From Streptomyces globosus (GTDB lineage: Bacteria; Actinomycetota; Actinomycetes; Streptomycetales; Streptomycetaceae), in the NCBI RefSeq assembly GCF_003325375.1, contig NZ_CP030862.1:4467501-4531500 (forward strand): a stretch of 64,000 nucleotides of DNA, given 5' to 3'. Below are positions 42,605 to 50,266 of this stretch, piece after piece. The notes beneath the pieces were generated by a model. The model was not told the origin of the DNA. It was given only the letters and a program-made list of their open reading frames with translations, and did not search any database. The position numbers and the translations under genes are program-made. How positions within the stretch are numbered: position 1 is the stretch's first letter; the number at the start of each line of letters is the position of its first letter.

Positions 42605-42766
42605 GCACGCCTGGGCCACGCTTGGACGCGATGCCGTTGATTGCACCTGAGGTCTGTCCGGCAAAGAATCTTCCGATCGGTGCGGGCGCAGTCTGCCGCG
42701 GGCTGCGGAAACGGGTTGGCGCCACGTGGGATCAGCGTGGATGCTGACTGGCCGGAGGTACCCAAG

Positions 42767-43255
42767 ATGATCGATGTTGTACTGAGGCTGTCAGCCCGTG
42801 ACCTGGTGCATGCGGACCTGGCGTCGTGCGGGTGGGCGGGGTCTGACCACCACTTGGCCGGCGTGGCCCAGCAGTTGGCGCGTGCTCGGGCTGGTGAGGT
42901 CGACTACCTGGCAGTCTGCCCTGGGACGGACATCCCTGTGGCAAAGGGCGGTGTCGACTACCAGGCCAAGGAGGGCGTCGGCACGTTGTGGCAGCTGGCA
43001 GTCCACCCCGCATTGCAGTCGTGTGGGATCGGCACGTTCCTCGTCGAAGCCGCAGAGCTGCGGATCAAGGACCGCGGTCTGCGGCGGGCCGAGCTGGCTG
43101 TGGAGGAAGCCAACCCCCGGGCTCGTGCGCTGTACCAGCGACTGGGCTATGTCGCGTACGACCGCCAGCCGGACTCGTGGGACGAACAAGCCCCCGATGG
43201 ATCGTTGCGCCGCCACGAAACGATGTGCACGTTGATGCGGAAGGAACTGTCCTGA
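42767..43255 (+). CDS. GNAT-family N-acetyltransferase
   Basis: 162 residues with a complete GNAT domain: TLWQLAVHPALQSCGIGTFL contains the acetyl-CoA loop, and EEANPRARALYQRLGYV is the C-terminal signature. The ATG has GGAGGT seven nucleotides upstream. Codon use is less G/C-biased than the neighbours, and the gene lies beside a transposase remnant, so it was probably acquired. The substrate is unknown. Confidence 0.85.
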   Translation: MIDVVLRLSARDLVHADLASCGWAGSDHHLAGVAQQLARARAGEVDYLAVCPGTDIPVAKGGVDYQAKEGVGTLWQLAVHPALQSCGIGTFLVEAAELRIKDRGLRRAELAVEEANPRARALYQRLGYVAYDRQPDSWDEQAPDGSLRRHETMCTLMRKELS

Positions 43256-43295
43256 AGGGGGCATACAAGGATCTTCGACGGGCCGGCAACTGGGG

Positions 43296-43763
43296 CTATC
43301 CCATAACCGCTCGGGCCGCGTCGAGGAACGCCAGCCGGTTGTCCTCCAGGTAGTCCCGCACGCTCTCGCCGTCCGGCAGGCCTTCCCACACCGTTCGGTT
43401 GAGGTCCAGGAAGTACGCACGTGCCGCGTCGTGTACGGGCAGGGGGAATTGGATGCGGATGAGCCGTTCTGCGACCCAGAGCCTGTTCATCACGCCCTGG
43501 GTCGTGAGGTACCAGGCGTGGGTATCGTCCCATTCGGAAGGTCGGCTGAACGCGGAGCGTTCGGCCTCGGCGGCCACCTCGATGAACCGCTCCAGCAGCG
43601 CCAGCCGTTCCGCGCGCCGGGCCTCCGAAAGTGCGCTCAGCTGCCGTTGCTGCTCGGCGCGTTCTGCTGACGACTGAGTCCTGTGCTGGACGAGGTAAGA
43701 CAGCATGCCGCCGAGTACCACGCCGCCCAAGGATATGAGGGACACCCAGACCTGACCTGACAT
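43296..43763 (-). CDS. Hypothetical membrane-anchored protein
   Basis: 155 residues. An N-terminal hydrophobic helix (VWVSLISLGGVVLGGMLSYL) is followed by a charged, probably helical or coiled region (SSAERAEQQRQLSALSEARR) and a soluble C-terminal half. I know the general type from actinobacterial accessory regions, without a function. It starts at ATG 43763, back to back with the transposase remnant. Codon bias is somewhat weaker than in core genes. Confidence 0.6.
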   Translation of the reverse strand: MSGQVWVSLISLGGVVLGGMLSYLVQHRTQSSAERAEQQRQLSALSEARRAERLALLERFIEVAAEAERSAFSRPSEWDDTHAWYLTTQGVMNRLWVAERLIRIQFPLPVHDAARAYFLDLNRTVWEGLPDGESVRDYLEDNRLAFLDAARAVMG

Positions 43764-43794
43764 GGCCGCTATGGTCCCATGCGGTGTGGCTGGT

Positions 43795-44194
43795 GTGATC
43801 ACGTCATCGAAGCCGTCCTGGATCGCCCCGTTCACCGGGCTGAGCCCGCACCTGTTCGGGAAGCTGGTGACCGTACTGCCGCGCGAGGGTGCGGACGCGG
43901 TCCGCAAGGGCCGACCGTGGAGCCTTCCCCTGGAGGACCGGGGCCTTCTGGTCGCGGCGTACTGGCGCACGAACCGGACTCGTCATCCCGCACCGGCGCG
44001 AACGCATCCAGACCGAGCTGCCGGCCTGGAAGGTGGAACACAACGAATCCCACAAGCCGGTCCGCGACCGCGTCGAGCACGTCTTCGCCCGCATGAAGAC
44101 CTGGAAGATCCTCTGCGACTGCCGCCTCACTGGCGACGGAGTCCACCACGCCATGCTCGGCATCGCCCGCCCACGCAACCTCGTCCTCGCCGGG
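43795..44194 (+). pseudogene. IS5-type transposase remnant, deleted and frameshifted
   Basis: Two pieces of a streptomycete IS5-family transposase. Positions 43795-43975 encode the N-terminal helix-turn-helix region (WIAPFTGLSPHLFGKLVTVL ... SLPLEDRGLLVAAYWRTN). Positions 43976-44194, in the next frame, encode the C-terminal end (GLVIPHRRERIQTELPAWK ... RVEHVFARMKTWKILCDCRL). The central part with the first DDE residues is deleted, and the frame changes at the junction, so no functional transposase can be made. I found no clear terminal inverted repeats. Confidence 0.85.
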
Positions 44195-44220
44195 ACGGCC
44201 CGGCGCCCTCGCGCCCGCGC

Positions 44221-45069
44221 TCAGCCGATGCCGAACGCGCCGTCGGGCGGCTCGGGCGAGGCGACGGCGTCCGCGTCGGCGACCGGGAGGGCGCCGCGCA
44301 CGAACCGCTCCAGCGCGGGCCCGTCCTCCACTCGTGCGGGGAAGGCGTCGGCGGCGCACCGCCGGGCCAGCGCGGCGAGGGGGAGTTCCCGGTCCGAGGC
44401 GAGCAGGACGGCGTTGCCGAAGCGGCGGCCGCGCAGGACGCCCGGCTCGGCGACGAGGGCCACCCGGTCGAAGGCGGCGCGGAAGTTGGCCAGCTGGCCG
44501 CGGAGGAAGCCGAACGGCGCCCCGTCCGCCAGGTTGGCTGCGTACACCCCGCCGGGCCGCAGGACCCGGGCCGCCCGGCGCGCGTACTCCACGGACGTCA
44601 GCTGCGCCGGCACGCGCGAGCCGCCGAACACGTCGGCGACGAGGACGTCCGCGCTGTCCGCGGGCGCCGCGTCCAGCCAGGCCCGCGCGTCGTCGACGTA
44701 CACCGTCACGCCTGATCCGGCGGGCAGCGGCAGGTGCTCCGCCACCAGCGCGGCCAGCCCGGCGTCGAACTCGACGACGGACTGCCGCGATCCGGGGCGG
44801 GTGGCCGCCGCGTAGCGCGGCAGCGTCAGGGCGCCGCCGCCGAGGTGCACCAGGTCCAGCGGGCGGCCCGGATCGGCCGCGCAGTCCAGGACGTGCGCGA
44901 TGCGGCGGGCGTACTCGAACTCCAGGTGCTCCGGGTCGTCGAGGTCGACGTACGACTGGGGGGCGCCGTCGACGGTCAGCAGCCACGCCCGGTCCCGGTC
45001 GACGTCCGGCATCAGCTTGGCGGTGCCCTGCCCCACGGCCCGGACCACCGGGATCTGCTCGTCGCTCAC
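44221..45069 (-). CDS. Spermidine-synthase-like methyltransferase-fold protein
   Basis: 282 residues with the spermidine-synthase fold. DLVHLGGGALTLPRYAAATR is motif I, VVEFDAGLAALVAEHL the ribose-binding acid, and VYVDDARAWLDAAPADSADV motif II. The substrate-gate Asp motif of true polyamine synthases (D-S/T-T-D-P) is replaced by VADVFGGSRVPAQL, so it may not use decarboxylated SAM and putrescine. GTG start. The stop lies about 25 bp from the transposase remnant. Many actinobacteria carry this short form; its function is open. Confidence 0.78.
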   Translation of the reverse strand: MSDEQIPVVRAVGQGTAKLMPDVDRDRAWLLTVDGAPQSYVDLDDPEHLEFEYARRIAHVLDCAADPGRPLDLVHLGGGALTLPRYAAATRPGSRQSVVEFDAGLAALVAEHLPLPAGSGVTVYVDDARAWLDAAPADSADVLVADVFGGSRVPAQLTSVEYARRAARVLRPGGVYAANLADGAPFGFLRGQLANFRAAFDRVALVAEPGVLRGRRFGNAVLLASDRELPLAALARRCAADAFPARVEDGPALERFVRGALPVADADAVASPEPPDGAFGIG

Positions 45070-45134
45070 CGCACCATTGTCCGGCAGCCGGGCGGCCGGT
45101 ACGCCCGGCAGGGGCCGTCTGTCCGCGCCGGGGG

Positions 45135-46010
45135 TCAGGCGGTCCACACCGCGGCGGCCTCCGCCGCGTGTTCGGCGGCCTGCGCGTGGCCGGCCCGCGC
45201 GGCGGGGGCCCGGCGTGCGGGATCGAGGACGTTCCTGCCGATGGCGCGGCGGGCCGCAGCCGACGGGGTGATCAGCAGGACGCGGGCGCCGTCCCGCCGC
45301 AGCCCCTCCGCCTGCGAGGCCGGTGAGGGGACCAGCCGGGAGCCGAGGGTGATCGGGGCGAGGATGACGACCCGCTCGTACCCGGCCGCCAGGTCGGCAT
45401 TGACCGCGGAGCGGATTCCTCCGTCGACGAAGCGCCGCTCCCCCACCGTCACGGGCGGCCAGACGCCGGGCACGGCGCAGCTCGCCGCGACGGCGTCGAC
45501 CAGCCCGGTCCCGCCGTCCCGGTCGAAGACGGCCGGCTCGCCGGTCAGGGCGTCGACGGCGGTCACGACGAGTCGGCGCTGCCCGGGCCACTCGTGTGAG
45601 ACGAGCCGCTCCTCGAACACCCGGCGGCGTGCCTCCTCCCTGCCGGTGTCGGCGGCCAGCGCCATGGCCCCGATGCGGCGCCGGTAGGCCGCCGCATCAC
45701 GGGAGCGGAGCATCGCGGCGGCGTACCGGGCGAGGAGGCCGGCGCCGACCCGGGCCGCTGTCTCGCCTGCCGGGTCGGCGAGCTGGCGTTCGTACAGCTC
45801 CCGCGGGGTGAGTCGGCCCGAGGCGAGCTGGGCGCCGACGAGGGAGCCCGCCGAGGTGCCGACGACGAGGTCGGCGCGGGCGAGGTCCACGCCCGCCTCG
45901 GCAAGCCCGTACAGGACCCCGCACTCCCAGCCGACGCCGGTGAGCCCGCCGCCGCCCAGCACCAGTGCCGTGCCCCGGTCCGTGCCGTCCGTGCCGTCCG
46001 TGCCGCCCAT
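45135..46010 (-). CDS. Patatin-like phospholipase
   Basis: 291 residues. The oxyanion motif is GGGGLTGVGW, the nucleophile elbow GTSAGS with Ser53, and the dyad Asp is in FVDGGIRS. The N-terminus repeats GTD three times. No signal peptide, so the enzyme is cytoplasmic or peripheral. GAAGGGGG precedes the ATG. It is downstream of the tuf3-like gene on the same strand but separated from it by a strong hairpin. Confidence 0.9.
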   Translation of the reverse strand: MGGTDGTDGTDRGTALVLGGGGLTGVGWECGVLYGLAEAGVDLARADLVVGTSAGSLVGAQLASGRLTPRELYERQLADPAGETAARVGAGLLARYAAAMLRSRDAAAYRRRIGAMALAADTGREEARRRVFEERLVSHEWPGQRRLVVTAVDALTGEPAVFDRDGGTGLVDAVAASCAVPGVWPPVTVGERRFVDGGIRSAVNADLAAGYERVVILAPITLGSRLVPSPASQAEGLRRDGARVLLITPSAAARRAIGRNVLDPARRAPAARAGHAQAAEHAAEAAAVWTA

Positions 46011-46054
46011 CCTGCGCCCCCTTCGCCTGCGTCCGTGCCGTCGGTCAGGCAGTC

Positions 46055-46101
46055 TGGCGCATGCCGCCCTCGGCCGGTACGGCGGGGGGCGGCATGCGCC
46101 A
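46055..46101 (-). terminator. Hairpin terminator after EF-Tu gene
   Basis: Perfect 15-bp inverted repeat, TGGCGCATGCCGCCC (46055-46069) with its complement at 46087-46101, 17-nt loop. It lies 37-83 bp beyond the EF-Tu stop on the minus strand. Confidence 0.7.
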
Positions 46102-46137
46102 GGCCGGTACGGCGGGGGGCGGCATGCCCCAGGCCGG
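46072..46137. repeat. 30-bp tandem direct repeat
   Basis: Unit beginning GGCCGGTACGGCGGGGGGCG, copies at 46072-46101 and 46102-46131 (one mismatch near the end), then a partial third copy. It overlaps the terminator: the duplication supplies a second right arm that can pair, less perfectly, with the left arm. Confidence 0.8.
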
Positions 46138-47319
46138 TCAGTCGAGGACGGTCGTGACCGTGCCCGCGCCGACGGTCCGACCGCCCTCGCGGACGGCGAA
46201 GCCCAGGCCCGCCTCCAGCGGCACGTCCCGCCCGAGCTCGACGGTCATCGCGACCGTCTCCCCGGGCCGGGCGGCTTCGGCCGCGCCCAGGTCCACGGTG
46301 CCGACGACGTCGGCGGTGCGGATGTGGAACTGCGGCCGGTACCCCGTCGTCAACGCGGTCCGCCGGCCGCCCTCCCGCGCGGACAGCACGTGCACCTGCG
46401 CGGTGAAGCGCCGCCGCGGCTCCACGCTCCCGGGCGCGGCCACCACGTGGCCGCGGCGCACCCCGTCGCGCGGCACACCGCGCAGCAGCAGGGCCGCGCT
46501 GTCCCCGGCCTCGGCGGACTCCATCGGCCTGCGGAAGGTCTCCAGGCCGGTGACGACGGTCTCGACGGGCCCGCCGCCGCCGCCGAGGACGGCGACCCGG
46601 TCGCCGGCGCGGATCCGCCCGCGCTCGACGGCGCCGGTGACGACCGTGCCTCGGCCGGTGATGGTGAGCACGTTCTCGACGGGCAGCAGGAAGGGCACGT
46701 CCGTGTACCGCACGGGCACGGGGACGTAGGTGTCGACCGCGTCGAGCAGCGCCTCGACGGCCCCGGTCCACTTCGGGTCGCCCTCCAGCGCGCGCAGCCC
46801 GGAGACCCGTACGACGGGTGCCGTGTCCCCGCCGTAGCCGTGGGCGGTGAGCAGCTCGCGCACTTCGAGCTCGGCGAGGTCGGCGAGTTCCGGGTCGGCG
46901 CCGTCCGCCTTGTTCAGGGCGACGACGATGTGGTCGACTCCGACCTGCCGGGCGAGCAGGACGTGCTCGGCGGTCTGCGGCATGACGCCGTCGGGGGCGG
47001 AGACGACGAGGATGGCTCCGTCGAGCTGGGCGGCGCCGGTGACCATGTTCTTGACGTAGTCGGCGTGGCCGGGCATGTCGACGTGCGCGTAGTGCCGGGT
47101 GTCCGTCTCGTACTCGACGTGGGCGAGGTCGATGGTGATGCCGCGCCGGGCCTCCTCGGGGGCGCGGTCGATGCGGTCGAGGGGCACGAAGGAGGCTCCG
47201 CCGCGCCGGGCGAGGACCTTGGTGATGGCGGCGGTGAGGGTGGTCTTTCCGTGGTCGACGTGGCCCATGGTGCCGATGTTGAGGTGCGGCTTGGTGCGTA
47301 CGAAGGCCGTCTTGGCCAT
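46138..47319 (-). CDS. tuf3: Diverged elongation factor Tu paralogue (EF-Tu3 type)
   Basis: GTPase of 393 residues delivering aminoacyl-tRNA to ribosomes. G1 is GHVDHGKT, the effector region RAPEEARRGITID, G3 DMPGHADY and G4 NKAD; domains 2 and 3 are complete and end REGGRTVGAGTVTTVLD. It is clearly diverged from the main bacterial EF-Tu (DCPGHADY becomes DMPGHADY) and contains no cysteine at all. Streptomycetes are known to carry such minor EF-Tu copies. It stands alone, not beside fusA or ribosomal genes, which supports a specialised role. GGGAAGAG precedes the ATG. Confidence 0.92.
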   Translation of the reverse strand: MAKTAFVRTKPHLNIGTMGHVDHGKTTLTAAITKVLARRGGASFVPLDRIDRAPEEARRGITIDLAHVEYETDTRHYAHVDMPGHADYVKNMVTGAAQLDGAILVVSAPDGVMPQTAEHVLLARQVGVDHIVVALNKADGADPELADLAELEVRELLTAHGYGGDTAPVVRVSGLRALEGDPKWTGAVEALLDAVDTYVPVPVRYTDVPFLLPVENVLTITGRGTVVTGAVERGRIRAGDRVAVLGGGGGPVETVVTGLETFRRPMESAEAGDSAALLLRGVPRDGVRRGHVVAAPGSVEPRRRFTAQVHVLSAREGGRRTALTTGYRPQFHIRTADVVGTVDLGAAEAARPGETVAMTVELGRDVPLEAGLGFAVREGGRTVGAGTVTTVLD

Positions 47320-47721
47320 GGTGTCTCTTCCCGTGTCGTTCGCTCTGCGCGCCGCCGGCCGCGGCCGGGACGGGACCCCTGGGCGGGCCGACCCTCCCCC
47401 TGCGGGGTCCGCCGGACTGTCCGGGAAGGGTCAGCTTCGTGCGCCGTCGACGGCGGTCTGTGCGCCGAGGGGCGGGAGGGCAGCCTTCGGCGCGTCCGCG
47501 ACTGCGGACGGCTCTGCGGGGAAGGCGGGCCGGGACATGCCGCGATCCTGCCGGACGGCGGACGCCTCCGTCGAACGAATTTCCCCGCCTCCGAGGCCTG
47601 TTGGGCGGGGTGGCCCGCGTTCGGGCGGGCCGCTCGCCGGCCATCTCGCGGCCACCGGGTGTTCGTCCGCATGAGACCCGGATTACGGCGGGGCGCCGCA
47701 CACGTCGGTTAGTCTCCCCGG
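47320..47721. other. Divergent promoter region between EF-Tu3 and TVP38 genes
   Basis: 402 bp without a convincing gene; frames here lack ribosome sites and family features. It holds an inverted repeat GGCCCGC-N6-GCGGGCC at 47612-47631 and the candidate -10 of the next gene at 47710-47715. The length suggests complex control of the EF-Tu gene. Confidence 0.5.
47710..47715 (+). promoter_or_regulatory. Candidate -10 element for TVP38 gene
   Basis: TAGTCT, six nucleotides before the ATG at 47722, with no ribosome site; suggests a leaderless message. Confidence 0.45.
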
Positions 47722-48447
47722 ATGTCCCTCCTCCTCGCGCCGTGGGCCCGGCTGTCCCTCCTCGTGGTGCTGCTCACCACGGCTGGGGTCGGCGTGCTGG
47801 TCTACGAGCCGCAGCGCCTGCTGTCGCAGGGCTGGCCGCCGGGCCTCCCCGTGGGCGCCGCTGCCGTGCTGTTCGCGGTCGCGTACGGGCTCGGCACGGC
47901 GGCGCTGGTGCCGCGGCCGCTGCTGAACCTCGCCGCCGGCGCGCTCTTCGGCATCCCCTTCGGGCTGCCCGCGGCCGTGGCCGGCTCGGTGATCGGCGCC
48001 GGGATCTCCTTCGGCATGGGGCGGGCGCTGGGGCGGGACGCGCTGCGCCCGCTGATGCGCGGCCGCTGGCTGCTGGCGGCCGACGACCAGTTGGCCCGCC
48101 ACGGGTTCCGGTCGGTGCTCGCGGTGCGGATCTTCCCGGGCCTGCCGTTCGCGGCCGCCAACTACTGCGCGGCGATGTCGCGCTGCGGCTGGCTGCCGTT
48201 CCTGTCCGGGACCGCGCTCGGCGTGGTCCCGAACACGGCCGCGTACGTGGTCGCGGGGGCCAGCGCGGACAGCCCCGACTCCCCCGCGTTCCTGTTCTCG
48301 TTCGCGTTCATCGCCGTCTCGGTGGCGGCTGCGGCGGTCGTCGGGTGGCGGGGGAGGCGGCGCCTGGCGGCCCCGGCCGTGCGGGTCGCCGAGGAGCGCG
48401 TCCCGGCACCGGCCCCCGTGGTCGGAGCGGGCGTCCGCGGGGCCTAG
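47722..48447 (+). CDS. TVP38/TMEM64-family membrane protein
   Basis: 241 residues with about five transmembrane helices. It has the VTT-domain signature RPLLNLAAGALFGIPFGLPA, GAGISFGMGRALGRD and VLAVRIFPGLPFAAANYCAA. The family is related to DedA and linked to lipid scrambling. It ends 56 bp before uppP on the same strand; both may serve carrier-lipid recycling. Confidence 0.9.
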   Translation: MSLLLAPWARLSLLVVLLTTAGVGVLVYEPQRLLSQGWPPGLPVGAAAVLFAVAYGLGTAALVPRPLLNLAAGALFGIPFGLPAAVAGSVIGAGISFGMGRALGRDALRPLMRGRWLLAADDQLARHGFRSVLAVRIFPGLPFAAANYCAAMSRCGWLPFLSGTALGVVPNTAAYVVAGASADSPDSPAFLFSFAFIAVSVAAAAVVGWRGRRRLAAPAVRVAEERVPAPAPVVGAGVRGA

Positions 48448-48503
48448 CATCTGATCCGAACTGTCCGACGAGCACGACGAGAACAAGGACGAGCGACGCC
48501 CAC

Positions 48504-49376
48504 ATGACCTGGTTCGAATCCCTAATCCTCGGTCTCGTCCAAGGGTTGACGGAGTTCCTGCCGATCTCCTCCAGCGCCCACCTCCGGCTGACCGCCGCGT
48601 TCGCCGGCTGGGAGGACCCGGGGGCGGCGTTCACGGCGATCACACAGATCGGCACCGAGGCCGCGGTGCTGATCTACTTCCGCAAGGACATCGTGAAGAT
48701 CGTCTCCACGTGGTTCCGGTCGCTCTACACGAAGTCGCTCCGCTCGGACCACGACGCCGTGATGGGCTGGCTCGTCATCGTCGGCTCGATTCCGATCGGC
48801 GTGCTGGGGCTGACCCTGAAGGACCAGATCGAGGGCCCGTTCCGCGACCTGCGGCTGACGGCGACGACCCTGATCGTCATGGGTGTCGTCCTGGGCATCG
48901 CCGACCGGCTCGCGGCCCGTGACGAGGAAGGCGGCCGGCACCGGGCGGTCCGCGAGCGCAAGACGCTGCGGGAGCTCGGGGTCCGGGACGGCCTGATTTT
49001 CGGTGTGTGCCAGGCGATGGCCCTGGTGCCGGGCGTCTCCCGGTCCGGCGCGACGATCTCCGGCGGCCTGCTGATGGGGTACACGCGCGAGGCGGCGGCC
49101 CGCTACTCCTTCCTCCTCGCGATCCCGGCCGTGCTGGCCTCGGGCGGCATGGAGCTGACGGCCCTGGGCGAGGGGCACGTCGCCTGGGGACAGACGATCT
49201 TCGCCACGGTCGTGGCCTTCCTCGTGGGCTACGCGGTGATCGCGTGGTTCATGAAGTTCATCACCACCAAGAGCTTCATGCCGTTCGTGATCTACCGGAT
49301 CCTGCTCGGCATCGCCCTGTTCGTCCTGATCGGCCTGGGCGTCCTCAGCCCGCACGCCGCCGAGTCGGCGGGCTGA
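48504..49376 (+). CDS. uppP: Undecaprenyl-diphosphatase
   Basis: Integral membrane phosphatase of 290 residues that recycles undecaprenyl pyrophosphate for cell-wall synthesis and gives bacitracin tolerance. The N-terminal motif is LVQGLTEFLPISSSAHLRL (the E/Q-rich active region), and the second motif is LVPGVSRSGATISGGLLMGY with the catalytic Arg-Ser. Eight or so hydrophobic segments are present. A hairpin terminator follows. Confidence 0.95.
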   Translation: MTWFESLILGLVQGLTEFLPISSSAHLRLTAAFAGWEDPGAAFTAITQIGTEAAVLIYFRKDIVKIVSTWFRSLYTKSLRSDHDAVMGWLVIVGSIPIGVLGLTLKDQIEGPFRDLRLTATTLIVMGVVLGIADRLAARDEEGGRHRAVRERKTLRELGVRDGLIFGVCQAMALVPGVSRSGATISGGLLMGYTREAAARYSFLLAIPAVLASGGMELTALGEGHVAWGQTIFATVVAFLVGYAVIAWFMKFITTKSFMPFVIYRILLGIALFVLIGLGVLSPHAAESAG

Positions 49377-49410
49377 CACACCTCGACGATCACCTGTTCG
49401 AGTGAACTGG

Positions 49411-49442
49411 GGAGGCTTCCGGGAACGTCCCCGGGGGCCTCC
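49411..49442 (+). terminator. Hairpin terminator after uppP
   Basis: GGAGGC-TT-CCGGG pairs with CCCGG-GG-GCCTCC around a 6-nt loop; the two T/G pairs are wobbles, so the stem is continuous. It begins 35 bp after the uppP stop. Confidence 0.65.
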
Positions 49443-49496
49443 TCGTCTTGTGTGTGGAGACCGGAGAACGGCCTGGCGAGCAGCAGGGGGTGTCCC

Positions 49497-49673
49497 ATGG
49501 GCCGAGTGGTGTTGGAGCGTTTTCCCGCGGGGAGTCCGCGGGGGAGCTGGCCCGCCGAGGAGTACGCCGCGCAGCGGATACGCGAGGGCGTGCCGGCGGA
49601 GGTGGTGATGGACCTGGCCAGCGATGCGTTCCTGGTGGTGGTCCGGCAGCGCGAGGTGCATTCCGGCCACTGA
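49497..49673 (+). CDS. Conserved small protein of unknown function
   Basis: 58 residues: MGRVVLERFPAGSPRGSWPA at the N-terminus, then EEYAAQRIREGVPAEVVMDLASDAF in overlapping helices. I recall similar short proteins in streptomycetes near uppP but no function. It has a GGGGG box near the ATG and codon use matching the neighbours. It is acidic to neutral, without a membrane span. Confidence 0.65.
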   Translation: MGRVVLERFPAGSPRGSWPAEEYAAQRIREGVPAEVVMDLASDAFLVVVRQREVHSGH

Positions 49674-49742
49674 CCGCGCGGGCGTCGGCCCGGTGCGCGC
49701 ACGCCTCTTGGCCGGGCGGCGCCGGGCCTCCACACTGACCCG

Positions 49743-50219
49743 ATGACGCAGCGCGGGGATCTCGCCGCCGTGATGGACCGGATGGCGATCGACGAGGTGG
49801 TCACGGGGTACGCGGTGGCCGTGGACGACGGCGACTGGGAGGCCTACCGGGCGCTGTTCGCTCCCGGCGGGCGTGCGGACTACACCTCGGCGGGCGGGAT
49901 CGAGGGCCCGGCCGGCGAGGTGGCCGACTGGCTCGCGGAGGCGTTGCGGCGCTTCCCGGTGCGCCAGCACCTCGTGGTCAACCGGCTGGTCCGGCTGGAG
50001 GGCGAGGGGAGCGGCTGGCCGGCCGTCCGCGCGCAGGTGCGGGCCGACTTCGTCAATCCCATGCGGATGGACGCGGCGGGGTCCGCGGCCGCCGGGGACC
50101 CCGCGCCCCATTTGGTGACCGCCGGGCGCTATTCCTTCGCGCTGGCCCGCTCCGACCGGGACGGCTGGCGGATCACCCGCGTCGCCGTGCACGAGAAGTG
50201 GCGCCGGCTGTCCGCCTGA
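49743..50219 (+). CDS. SnoaL-like/NTF2-fold protein
   Basis: 158 residues with the SnoaL_4-type layout: DRMAIDEVVTGYAVAVDDGD, YRALFAPGGRADYTSAGGIE, then RQHLVVNRLVRLEG and GRYSFALARSDRDGWRITRV. The fold is shared by ring-hydrolysing enzymes, dehydratases and non-catalytic binders. CACACT lies six nucleotides before the ATG with no ribosome site. It precedes lnt by 47 bp. Confidence 0.84.
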   Translation: MTQRGDLAAVMDRMAIDEVVTGYAVAVDDGDWEAYRALFAPGGRADYTSAGGIEGPAGEVADWLAEALRRFPVRQHLVVNRLVRLEGEGSGWPAVRAQVRADFVNPMRMDAAGSAAAGDPAPHLVTAGRYSFALARSDRDGWRITRVAVHEKWRRLSA

Positions 50220-50266
50220 GGGGCTGCCGACCGGGCTCTGCCCCACACTGGAAGCGGAGGCGCGTC

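Noticed and set aside
46057..46137. Possible CRISPR or repeat array
   Set aside because: Only two and a bit directly abutting 30-bp copies without spacers; it is a tandem duplication at a terminator.
47431..47721. Small genes in the gap upstream of the EF-Tu3 gene
   Set aside because: Short frames on both strands lack ribosome sites and family resemblance, and codon bias does not favour any of them.
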